From: Myroides oncorhynchi
GTDB taxonomy: Bacteria > Bacteroidota > Bacteroidia > Flavobacteriales > Flavobacteriaceae
Reading direction: 5' to 3'
Assembly: GCF_020905415.1 (NCBI RefSeq)
Contig: NZ_JAJJMP010000001.1
Location: 2,181,501 to 2,245,500, forward strand
DNA: 64,000 nucleotides
Both the position numbers and the translations under genes were made by a program. The notes under the pieces are model-generated. The model did not search any database. It was not told where the DNA came from and saw only the letters and a program-made list of their open reading frames with translations. Below, one piece after another: positions 57,107-64,000 of this stretch (positions are counted from its first letter, which is position 1; every line of letters starts with the position of its first letter).

Positions 57107-57982
57107 ATGAAATTAGTTATTGAAAATTTAAACAAGACTTATAAGAATGGTGTTAAGGCTATCGATAATCTTAACTTAGAGATTGGGTCAGGAATGTTTG
57201 GACTATTAGGACCTAATGGTGCGGGTAAATCTTCTTTAATGCGTACTATCGCTACATTACAAAAACCTGATAGTGGAACTATTCACTTTGGGGATATTAA
57301 TATACTAGAACAACAGAATGAGTTTAGAAAAATATTAGGGTATTTACCACAAGATTTTGGAGTATATCCTAATATGTCAGCATTAGACTTATTACACTAT
57401 TTCGCTCGTTTAAAGGGGATATCTAAAGCTTCTGAACGCAATGAGATTGTGACTAAAGTATTAGAAGTAACTAACCTATATGAGGTGAGACGTAAAAGTG
57501 TGAGTGGATATTCAGGAGGGATGAAACAACGCTTTGGTATTGCCCAATTGTTGCTAAATGATCCTAAGTTGATTATTGTAGATGAACCAACAGCAGGACT
57601 AGATCCAGCAGAGAGACATCGCTTCTTAAATGTATTAAGAGAAATAGGAAATAATAATACGGTGATATTCTCTACGCATATTGTGGATGACGTGAATGAA
57701 CTATGTCACGAGATGGCTATCTTAAACGGAGGAAATTTATTAGAACGAAGTACACCTAAAGAAGCAGAACAAAAGCTAGAAGGAAAGATATGGACTAGAG
57801 AGACTACTCGTGAAGTAGCCGAAGAATTAAATAAAGAATTGACTATTCTATCAGGAAAATATAATCAAGAGAATAAACTGAATATAAGAGCGTATTCAGA
57901 AGTCCCTCTTGTGGAAGCTGGTTTTGTACAAGTGAAACCAAACTTAGAAGATGTTTATTTTGTTGCACTTAAAAACGGATAA
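57107..57982 (+). CDS. ABC transporter ATP-binding protein
   Basis: ATPase subunit of 291 residues. Walker A GPNGAGKSSLMR (about 38-49), Q-loop YLPQDFGVY, signature YSGGMKQRFGIAQ, Walker B LIIVDEPTAGLDPAE and FSTHIVDDV with the switch His. The C-terminal extension of about 80 residues resembles regulatory tails of exporters. The permease-peptidase fusion gene starts one base after its stop codon, so this protein drives that transporter. Substrate unknown. Confidence 0.93.
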   Translation: MKLVIENLNKTYKNGVKAIDNLNLEIGSGMFGLLGPNGAGKSSLMRTIATLQKPDSGTIHFGDINILEQQNEFRKILGYLPQDFGVYPNMSALDLLHYFARLKGISKASERNEIVTKVLEVTNLYEVRRKSVSGYSGGMKQRFGIAQLLLNDPKLIIVDEPTAGLDPAERHRFLNVLREIGNNNTVIFSTHIVDDVNELCHEMAILNGGNLLERSTPKEAEQKLEGKIWTRETTREVAEELNKELTILSGKYNQENKLNIRAYSEVPLVEAGFVQVKPNLEDVYFVALKNG

Positions 57983-60900
57983 ATGATGTTTGGAACTATT
58001 TTTTCATTTGAAATAAAGCGATGGTTAAAAAACTGGGTATTTTATTTATACCTAGGATTATTCTTTGCCTTAGGCTTTTTAACGATGGCGAGTTTAGCAG
58101 GGGTATTTGATTTTGTTCAAGTATCTTCTACATCGTTAACGAAGTATAACTCACCTTATATGTTGACTAATATAATAGATGGCTTTAATAATCTGTTATA
58201 TTTTATGTTTCCATCTATTATAGGGGCTTCTATTTATAGAGACTTTCGATACGATGTGCATCACATATTATTCTCTTACCCTTTCTCTAAAGTAGAGTAT
58301 TTAGCAGGTAAGTTTTTAAGCTCATTTCTTGTGACGCTATTAATTAGTGTGATGATTGGAATAGGTATTTATGTAGCGACTCTATTACCGTGGACTAACG
58401 GATTATTGATAGGACCTAATACATTTTGGAACTATGCGCAAGTTTACATATTCGCTATTATACCTAATATGTTATTCTTTGGTAGTATTGTATTTGTTGT
58501 CGTAACATTATCTAGAAGTGTATATATAGGATTTGTTTCTATGGTTATCTTGTTAATTATCCAAGGTATATTATCAGGATTAGGACATGACTTAGACAAC
58601 AAAGAATTAGTAGCTTTATTAGAACCTTCAGGAGGCTCTGCATTAAGTTATTATACTGAATACTGGACGATCGATGAGATGAATATGAATAATCTACCGA
58701 TAGAGAAATGGTATTTATGGAATCGTTTGATTTGGTTAGGTGTATCTTTATTGTTCTTGTTGGGATTAGGGAAGATGTTCTCTTTCACACAACAGCCGAT
58801 TACTTTTGGTAGAAAGGCGAAAAAAGGCGAACGTGTAACTAAAAATAACTTTGGTGGATTAACGCGTATAGAGCTGCCTAAAGTAGGATATGATTTTTCA
58901 TTAAAAACACAATGGAATAATATATTTAGTTTTGCCCTAGGAGAGATTAAGTATTTAGCTAAGAATAGAGTGTTTATGGTATTGGTTGGACTAGGTGTGT
59001 TAATGATGCTTTTAGTAGCATCTTCTGCTACATCAATGTTTGGAACTACTATATATCCTGTAACACGTGTAATGCTAGAAATACCAGGTTCTACATTTCA
59101 GTTTGTTATTATGATTATCACCTTTTTAGGTGCGGGATTACTTGTTCATAGAGGTAAGTTAGCAAATATGAATCTATTGATAGATGCAACACCAACACCT
59201 AATTATGTTTTCTTTATCTCTAAATTTTTAGGGTTAATAACAGTTCAATTACTATTGTTGTTAGTCGTCATAGTTGGAGGTATAGCTGTTCAGGTTTTTA
59301 ATGGATATTTTAACTTTGAGATAGGTCTTTATTTAAAACAGTTGATAGGGTTTAGCTGGGTATGGTATATCATCTGGGCAGGATTAGCAATAGCAGTGCA
59401 GACATACTTTAGAAATTACTTAGTTGGTTTCTTTGTACTTTTTGTCTTTTTCTTATTTGGTAATCAACTTTCAAAAATTGGAATAGAACAACGTATATTC
59501 TTCTTTAATAAATTACCTAGTCCACGATATTCTGATATGAATGGTTTCGGAAGTGATGTAGGTAGATATTTTGTATATGCATTCTATTGGATATTGTTCA
59601 TTTGTTCTTTAAGTGGTTTGAGTTTGTTGTTCTGGAGACGAGGTATTGTAAGTAATATAAAGGAACGATTCTATTTTGCCAAACAAAGGGCTACTCGTGT
59701 GATTGTTATCCCTACTGTAATATTTGCTGTTGCTTTCTTTAGTTTAGGAGGATATTTATACTATGAGAATACAGTACTTAATGTATATACATCAGATAAA
59801 GAAGGAGAGCTACAGACAGTGGCGTATGAGAAGACCTATAAGAAGTATGAGAATATGCTTTTACCTCGTATCACAGACATTAAGGTAGATGTAGACTTAT
59901 ATCCTTATACGAGAGATTTCTCTGCTAAAGGACAATTCATTTTAGAGAATAAGAATGAAGGAGCTGTTGATAGTCTATTTGTTAACTATACAAATGATTA
60001 TCTAAATATTATCACTATCGAGGGAGCTAAGGAAGTATTGAATGATACTGTACATAGCATTAGAATCTATAAACTTGATAAACCGTTAGCATCAGGAGAG
60101 AAGTTAACGTTTAAGTTTGAAATGAAGAATAAGCCTAATACGCTTATTCGCAATAATTCTGCTGTTATTGAGAATGGTACATTTATAAATAATAGTATGT
60201 TCCCATCATTTGGATATAACGACAGTGGAGAATTAGAAGATGATGAGGTACGTAAGAAGTATGATCTAGCGCCAAAAGAACGTATGGCAGCACAGACAGA
60301 TAAGAAAGCACTTCAGAATACTTACATTAGTAGTGATTCAGATTGGGTAACTTTTGAAACCACTGTTAGTACTGCTGCAAATCAGATAGCGATAGCACCT
60401 GGATATTTACAAAAAGAATGGAAAGAAGGTAATAGACGTTATTTCCATTATAAGATGGATCAAAAGATGCTGAACTTTTATGCGTTTAACTCTGCTAGAT
60501 ATGAGGTGAAACGCGATAAGTGGAACGATATAAACATAGAAATCTATTATCATAAAGGGCATGAATATAACCTAGATCGTATGATAAATGGTGTCAAAAA
60601 ATCATTAGCTTATTATGAGAAAGAGTTTAGCCCATATCAACATAAGCAAGTGCGTATTATTGAATTTCCTAGTACAATGGGAACATTCGCACAGTCTTTT
60701 GCAAATACGATACCATTCTCTGAAGCTATTGGTTTTATAGCGAAGATAGATGAGGAAGCAGATGACAAGGTTGATTATCCTTTTTCTGTTACTTCTCATG
60801 AGGTAGCACATCAATGGTGGGCACACCAAGTTATCGGAGCTAATGTACAAGGGGCAACAATGCTTTCTGAGAGTTTAGCTGAATATAGTTCTTTAAAAGT

Positions 60901-61669
60901 TTTAGAAAAAGAATATGGAAAAGGCCAAATGCGCAAATTCTTAAAAGAGTCATTAGATAAATATTTGAGCAGACGTGGTTTTGAATCTAAGAAAGAAAAA
61001 GCACTGATGTATAATGAGAATCAACAACATATTCATTATAATAAAGGTTCCCTAGTATTTTATGCTATGAGTGATTATATAGGTGATGATAAGTTAAATA
61101 ATACACTAAAAGAGTATATTAAAAAAGTAGCTTTTCAAGATGCACCTTATACTACAGCTGGTGAATTAGTAGCAGATATAAAACTAGCTACACCAGATTC
61201 ACTTCAGTATCTTGTCAAAGATATGTTTGAAACGATTACACTATATGATAATTATATAGAGAAAGCTGAGGTTAAAAAGCTAGAGAATGGAAAGTACGAA
61301 GTGAAAATAAAGGCTATCGTTAGTAAGTACAGAGCTGGTGAGAAAGGAGAGAAGAGCTATGCTGATGGTGTTTCTAAGACTGATACAGATAGTAGAACAC
61401 TGGTAACTAAAACAGAAAAGGGCAAAGAGATTAAATCTCTCCCTTTAGCTGATTATGTAGAGGTTGGTATCTTTAGTCAAGACAGTAAAAATGGGGATAA
61501 GAAAGATAAGAGTAAAGAGAAAGTCTTATATCTGAAGAAAGTGAAGATTTCAGATATTAAGAATGACTTTATGATTATAGTAGATGAGAAACCAACTGAG
61601 GTAGGTATAGATCCTTATAATAAATTAATTGATACAGAATCTGTTGATAATAGAAAAAGTGTAAACTAA
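57983..61669 (+). CDS. ABC permease fused to an M1 metallopeptidase
   Basis: A 1228-residue two-part protein. Residues about 1-600 hold two ABC-2-type permease modules with roughly twelve membrane helices (including VEYLAGKFLSSFLVTLLISV). A further extracytoplasmic region follows one last helix at about 572-592. Residues about 615-1100 form an M1-like aminopeptidase domain with zinc motif HEVAHQWW and the third ligand in SLAEYSS 18 residues later. The canonical GAMEN exopeptidase motif is absent; the corresponding segment reads MGTFAQSFANTIPFSEA. Coupled to the adjacent ATPase. It may export and trim peptides, inferred from architecture only. Confidence 0.88.
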   Translation: MMFGTIFSFEIKRWLKNWVFYLYLGLFFALGFLTMASLAGVFDFVQVSSTSLTKYNSPYMLTNIIDGFNNLLYFMFPSIIGASIYRDFRYDVHHILFSYPFSKVEYLAGKFLSSFLVTLLISVMIGIGIYVATLLPWTNGLLIGPNTFWNYAQVYIFAIIPNMLFFGSIVFVVVTLSRSVYIGFVSMVILLIIQGILSGLGHDLDNKELVALLEPSGGSALSYYTEYWTIDEMNMNNLPIEKWYLWNRLIWLGVSLLFLLGLGKMFSFTQQPITFGRKAKKGERVTKNNFGGLTRIELPKVGYDFSLKTQWNNIFSFALGEIKYLAKNRVFMVLVGLGVLMMLLVASSATSMFGTTIYPVTRVMLEIPGSTFQFVIMIITFLGAGLLVHRGKLANMNLLIDATPTPNYVFFISKFLGLITVQLLLLLVVIVGGIAVQVFNGYFNFEIGLYLKQLIGFSWVWYIIWAGLAIAVQTYFRNYLVGFFVLFVFFLFGNQLSKIGIEQRIFFFNKLPSPRYSDMNGFGSDVGRYFVYAFYWILFICSLSGLSLLFWRRGIVSNIKERFYFAKQRATRVIVIPTVIFAVAFFSLGGYLYYENTVLNVYTSDKEGELQTVAYEKTYKKYENMLLPRITDIKVDVDLYPYTRDFSAKGQFILENKNEGAVDSLFVNYTNDYLNIITIEGAKEVLNDTVHSIRIYKLDKPLASGEKLTFKFEMKNKPNTLIRNNSAVIENGTFINNSMFPSFGYNDSGELEDDEVRKKYDLAPKERMAAQTDKKALQNTYISSDSDWVTFETTVSTAANQIAIAPGYLQKEWKEGNRRYFHYKMDQKMLNFYAFNSARYEVKRDKWNDINIEIYYHKGHEYNLDRMINGVKKSLAYYEKEFSPYQHKQVRIIEFPSTMGTFAQSFANTIPFSEAIGFIAKIDEEADDKVDYPFSVTSHEVAHQWWAHQVIGANVQGATMLSESLAEYSSLKVLEKEYGKGQMRKFLKESLDKYLSRRGFESKKEKALMYNENQQHIHYNKGSLVFYAMSDYIGDDKLNNTLKEYIKKVAFQDAPYTTAGELVADIKLATPDSLQYLVKDMFETITLYDNYIEKAEVKKLENGKYEVKIKAIVSKYRAGEKGEKSYADGVSKTDTDSRTLVTKTEKGKEIKSLPLADYVEVGIFSQDSKNGDKKDKSKEKVLYLKKVKISDIKNDFMIIVDEKPTEVGIDPYNKLIDTESVDNRKSVN

Positions 61670-61698
61670 AACTAGACTACTGGTTATATATAGATTAG

Positions 61699-61728
61699 AG
61701 GCTGTTGCGTAAGTGACAGCCTTTTTTT
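61699..61728 (+). terminator. Terminator of the ABC-M1 operon
   Basis: Stem AGGCTGT/ACAGCCT with a 10-base loop followed by seven T residues, 29 bases past the stop. Confidence 0.88.
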
Positions 61729-61732
61729 GTGT

Positions 61733-61895
61733 TTTAAACCCAGAATATGTGATAGACATATAAACGAAAAGTAGTTATACAAAATAGATCTGAATTAGTG
61801 ATTTTAGCATACTATAGTATGGTTATAGAGCTAATGAAAGAGCTATGACGTAGAATTGATTTGTAGTATTTGGCTAAGGCTGATTCTGGGTTAAA
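61733..61895 (+). repeat. Dispersed repeat A, copy 3
   Basis: The best-preserved copy: AACCCAGAAT at the left end (61737-61746) and the exact inverse ATTCTGGGTT at the right (61883-61892). The interior includes the 14-base palindrome CATACTATAGTATG (61808-61821). It is about 80 percent identical to copy 1 in the central blocks. It has no reading frame. Confidence 0.82.
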
Positions 61896-62082
61896 AGTCA
61901 GATAGAAGGTTCTTAATTCTCTATATGACTCTAGAATTTGTGCAGTATTTGTGAGGAGTTGTTGCTGAAGCAAGCGTTCTGATTAGGAGAACCTCAATGA
62001 AACCGCTAGAATTAGGCAAGCAACCGCAGGAATGTGATGTAAAGAGAAGAGGCTGTTATATTATTAGCTAAGTTATAGGTAC

Positions 62083-62119
62083 AAAAAAAGAGACTGTACT
62101 GTGTACAATCTCTTTTTTT
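62083..62119 (-). terminator. rplS terminator
   Basis: Stem AAAAAAAGAGA-TGTAC/GTACA-TCTCTTTTTTT with one mismatch and a 3-base loop; U run on the minus strand. Confidence 0.87.
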
Positions 62120-62138
62120 ATAACTCTTAGAAAGTTGA

Positions 62139-62489
62139 TTATCTTCTTCTTTCTTTGATTTTTGCTTTTTTACCAGTAAGTTCTCTGAAGTAGAAGATAC
62201 GAGCTCTACGTACTTTACCTCTTTGATTAACTTCGATTTTTTCTAAAGCTGGCATGTTAACTGGGAAGATACGCTCTACACCAACGTTACCTGACATTTT
62301 ACGGATAGTAAAAGTTTCAGTAGCACCGTGTCCTCTTCTTTGAATAACTACTCCTTTAAAGAACTGAGTTCTTTTTTTGTCACCCTCTTTAATTTCGTAG
62401 TAAACTGTGATAGTATCTCCTGCATTGAATTTAGGAAATTCTTTTTTTGTAACTAATTCGTCTTGAACGAATTTCATTAAATCTGCCAT
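62139..62489 (-). CDS. rplS: 50S ribosomal protein L19
   Basis: Large-subunit ribosomal protein at the 30S-50S interface, 116 residues. FNAGDTITVYYEIKEGDKKRTQFFKGVVIQRRGHGATETFTIRKMSGNVGVERIFPVNMPALEKIEVNQRGKVRRARIFYFRELTGKKAKIKE is canonical through to the basic tail (RRR). It follows trmD on the minus strand but is separated by a strong hairpin and has its own -7 box TATATTTG (62563-62570) and a 70-base leader with a small stem-loop. Confidence 0.98.
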   Translation of the reverse strand: MADLMKFVQDELVTKKEFPKFNAGDTITVYYEIKEGDKKRTQFFKGVVIQRRGHGATETFTIRKMSGNVGVERIFPVNMPALEKIEVNQRGKVRRARIFYFRELTGKKAKIKERRR

Positions 62490-62532
62490 TGTAAAAATGT
62501 ATAAAAATTATTTTTCAGAACAACATTCACGG

Positions 62533-62546
62533 ACCTCGCCAGAGGT
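62533..62546 (-). promoter_or_regulatory. Hairpin in the rplS leader
   Basis: Minus strand ACCTC-TGGC-GAGGT: a 5-bp stem with tetraloop, extendable by GG...CC across a bulge, between the rplS -7 box and the start codon. Ribosomal-protein leaders are often autoregulatory; this candidate is unproven. Confidence 0.45.
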
Positions 62547-62562
62547 TGATCCAAATCGTGTG

Positions 62563-62570
62563 CAAATATA
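62563..62570 (-). promoter_or_regulatory. rplS -7 box
   Basis: TATATTTG on the minus strand, a full match to TAnnTTTG, about 74 bases before the L19 start codon, downstream of the trmD hairpin. Confidence 0.6.
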
Positions 62571-62580
62571 AAAATAAAAA

Positions 62581-62627
62581 CAGAATAACAACTAATTATT
62601 TTTAGTAAATAACTAGTTGTTATTCTG
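62581..62627 (-). terminator. trmD terminator
   Basis: Perfect 14-bp stem CAGAATAACAACTA/TAGTTGTTATTCTG with a long AT-rich loop (19 bases), 46 bases after the trmD stop. The U-tract is weak, so it might only attenuate. Confidence 0.65.
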
Positions 62628-62672
62628 TTGTTTAGTTGTCGGTATTTACTTCTAAAGATAAAAATAATTATT

Positions 62673-63356
62673 TTAATCTTCTCTTTCTAGTAAATCAGGT
62701 CTTCTTGTTTTCGTATGTTCATAAGCCATATCTTCTCTCCATTTATCTATGACTGCAAAATTACCACTTAGTAGTACATCTGGTACCTTCCATCCTTTGT
62801 ATTCAGCTGGTCTAGTATAGATAGGTGGAGCTAGTAAGTTATCTTGGAAACTATCTGTTAAGGCTGATGTTTCATTAGATAGTACTCCTGGGATTAATCG
62901 GATAATAGAGTCACATAAGATTGCAGCGCCTAATTCTCCTCCAGAGAGTACATAGTCACCGATAGAAATCTCTTTAGTGATAAAGTGATCACGTACACGT
63001 TGATCAACCCCTTTATAATGTCCACATAGAATAATAATATTCTTAAGCATTGACATTCCATTAGCCATTTGTTGATTTAATGTTTCTCCGTCGGGAGTCA
63101 TATAGATTACTTCATCGTATTCGCGTTCTGCCTTTAGAGCAGTGATACATTTATCTATTGGCTCTACACTCATTACCATTCCTGCACCACCACCGAATTG
63201 GTAATCATCTACGTTCTTATGCTTATTAGTACTGTAATCGCGTAAGTTGTGAAAATGTACTTCTACTAGTTCTTTCTCTATTGCTCTTTTAAGAATTGAA
63301 GCTTGAAAAGGACTTTCTATTAATTCTGGTAAAACGGAAATAATGTCTATGCGCAT
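62673..63356 (-). CDS. trmD: tRNA (guanine37-N1)-methyltransferase
   Basis: Methylates G37 next to the anticodon to prevent frameshifting, using SAM. 227 residues. [26 protein letters not shown] opens the fold; [18 protein letters not shown] and the knotted SAM site [13 protein letters not shown] and [15 protein letters not shown] are diagnostic; the C-terminal tRNA-binding helix contains RRPDLLE. A strong promoter lies just upstream (-33 TTTG 63405-63408, spacer 20, -7 TACCTTTG 63377-63384). The E. coli order rpsP-rimM-trmD-rplS is only partly retained: trmD and rplS are adjacent, and an SMR gene is in front. Confidence 0.97.
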   Translation of the reverse strand: MRIDIISVLPELIESPFQASILKRAIEKELVEVHFHNLRDYSTNKHKNVDDYQFGGGAGMVMSVEPIDKCITALKAEREYDEVIYMTPDGETLNQQMANGMSMLKNIIILCGHYKGVDQRVRDHFITKEISIGDYVLSGGELGAAILCDSIIRLIPGVLSNETSALTDSFQDNLLAPPIYTRPAEYKGWKVPDVLLSGNFAVIDKWREDMAYEHTKTRRPDLLERED

Positions 63357-63376
63357 AATTACTTTTGATATTTTGA

Positions 63377-63408
63377 CAAAGGTACAATTGTATTCTGTAT
63401 CCTACAAA
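63377..63408 (-). promoter_or_regulatory. trmD promoter
   Basis: -33 TTTG (63405-63408), 20-base spacer, -7 TACCTTTG (63377-63384) on the minus strand, about 21 bases before the start codon. Confidence 0.65.
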
Positions 63409-63414
63409 ACAGAA

Positions 63415-63747
63415 TTAATGTGCCTGACTTTTAGAGAATAATTGAATAACTAGTACTCCTATGATTATTAAGGCTATTCCTAGTAATGCAGGTGTATCTA
63501 ATTTTTGTTTGTATAAGAAGTAGGCTGCTATTGTAACTAGGACTATTCCTATACCTGACCATAACGCATAAGCTATCCCTATGGGAATAGTACGCAGCGT
63601 AAGACTCAATAGATAGAATGCACCTGCATATCCTATTAATGTTATAGCAGCAGGCACTACCTTAGTAAATCCCTCACTTGCTTTAAGTGATGTAGTAGCT
63701 ATCGTTTCAAGCAGTATTGCGATAAGTAAGAAGATTAGATTCTTCAT
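63415..63747 (-). CDS. SMR-family small multidrug exporter
   Basis: Four-helix inner-membrane drug/proton antiporter of 110 residues, EmrE/Sug type. Essential membrane Glu in LLETIATTSLKAS (helix 1), conserved GIAYALWSGIGIVLVTI (helix 3) and the fourth-helix GIALIIIGVLVIQL are clear. It probably exports quaternary ammonium compounds or guanidinium; which of these is not resolved. A TATTTTTG box lies at 63756-63763 just upstream. No guanidine-riboswitch-like sequence was seen. Its gene precedes trmD by 58 bases on the same strand. Confidence 0.93.
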   Translation of the reverse strand: MKNLIFLLIAILLETIATTSLKASEGFTKVVPAAITLIGYAGAFYLLSLTLRTIPIGIAYALWSGIGIVLVTIAAYFLYKQKLDTPALLGIALIIIGVLVIQLFSKSQAH

Positions 63748-64000
63748 TTTTTTAGCAAAAATACTTTTTATATTTGTTTTCTGTCTAAAAAAGACACTCT
63801 ATTTTTATTCATTAGAGAATTTGATTAACAAACAAGGATTTTAGAATCAATTAATAAGTACAATGGTGATTTGTAGTAAGAGGGACAATGTTTCTTTTAC
63901 AGTATTCAGTTTTTATAGACTAATTATCTTCGTTGTAAATCTTCTGCATTTGTTGTGTTAATTATAATTTATTACGCTAGCTTAAGATTTATGATTTTGA
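63748..64000. other. Window-end intergenic sequence
   Basis: About 250 AT-rich bases upstream of the SMR gene. Beyond the -7 box TATTTTTG (63756-63763) I see no gene, repeat copy or strong hairpin. Confidence 0.4.

Larger units (their letters stand above)
61670..62138. other. Intergenic region with repeat A and a structured stretch
   Basis: About 470 bases: ABC-gene terminator, repeat A copy 3 (61733-61895), an unassigned stretch of short hairpins and repeats at 61905-62050 (TTGC-TGAA-GCAA, GTTCT-N7-AGAAC, AACCGC twice), then the rplS terminator. Confidence 0.6.

Noticed and set aside
63748..64000. Guanidine riboswitch before the SMR exporter
   Set aside because: No ACGR-type hairpins or other guanidine motifs could be seen.

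Overview
The window is AT-rich chromosomal DNA from a member of the Flavobacteriaceae (Bacteroidota). Protein sequences, the many near-leaderless genes preceded by the Bacteroidota -7 box TAnnTTTG, the scarcity of Shine-Dalgarno sites, and families such as DUF5686, DUF4290, DUF4369 and a PspC/PadR pair all fit. Overall protein character and the Vat-type acetyltransferase suggest Myroides or a close relative; the genus is an inference. Coding density is ordinary. No prophage, complete insertion sequence or CRISPR array is visible.

Layout. 0-5.2 kb: EamA transporter, HtpG chaperone, two lipoproteins. 5.2-10.6 kb: PspC/PadR envelope-stress pair, a thioesterase-like protein, an epimerase, then grpE-dnaJ. 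10.7-14.8 kb: a tight four-gene operon with a NatAB-like ABC exporter, a sigma-54-type response regulator lacking a DNA-binding domain, and a degenerate one-domain DEAD-box protein. 14.9-21.6 kb: initiator and elongator tRNA-Met, redox and lipid enzymes, a WYL regulator with two client genes, an aminotransferase, YqgE and HU. 21.7-27.8 kb: fmt-recQ, a P-loop ATPase, and DUF493-DUF4290-murA; this MurA has Asp in place of the catalytic Cys. 28.6-38.9 kb: outer-membrane proteins, aroQ, xerD, rny, a 6S-like RNA, zapA with a coiled-coil partner, an M23 peptidase and an EF-hand-like lipoprotein. 38.9-43.6 kb: an SRPBCC gene with a perfect FNR-type box, the cobalamin genes cobC-cobS-cobT, a Crp/Fnr regulator, a DUF4369 lipoprotein and YbaB. 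44.7-55.3 kb: accessory enzymes (redox, peptidases, a cysteine-synthase homologue), a Vat-type acetyltransferase, an orphan antitoxin, a YefM-YoeB module and small secreted proteins. 55.4-64 kb: SulP transporter, an ABC ATPase with a permease-M1 peptidase fusion, rplS, trmD and an SMR efflux protein.

The most unusual structure is between genes. A roughly 160-bp element with AACCCAGAAT/ATTCTGGGTT ends occurs three times (28.3, 43.7 and 61.7 kb), and a second, unrelated 145-bp element occurs twice (1.5 and 44.2 kb). Both meet in a 1.1-kb spacer at 43.6-44.7 kb that also holds an ACTT microsatellite and the start-less remnant of a membrane-protein gene. htpG and grpE share a TGTCA-N3-TGACA palindrome 11-12 bp upstream of a TTGG element, which at grpE forms a near-consensus sigma-54 promoter.

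Where the first ATG in frame lies upstream of a recognisable promoter or outside the conserved family start, an internal start was chosen and the reason given.
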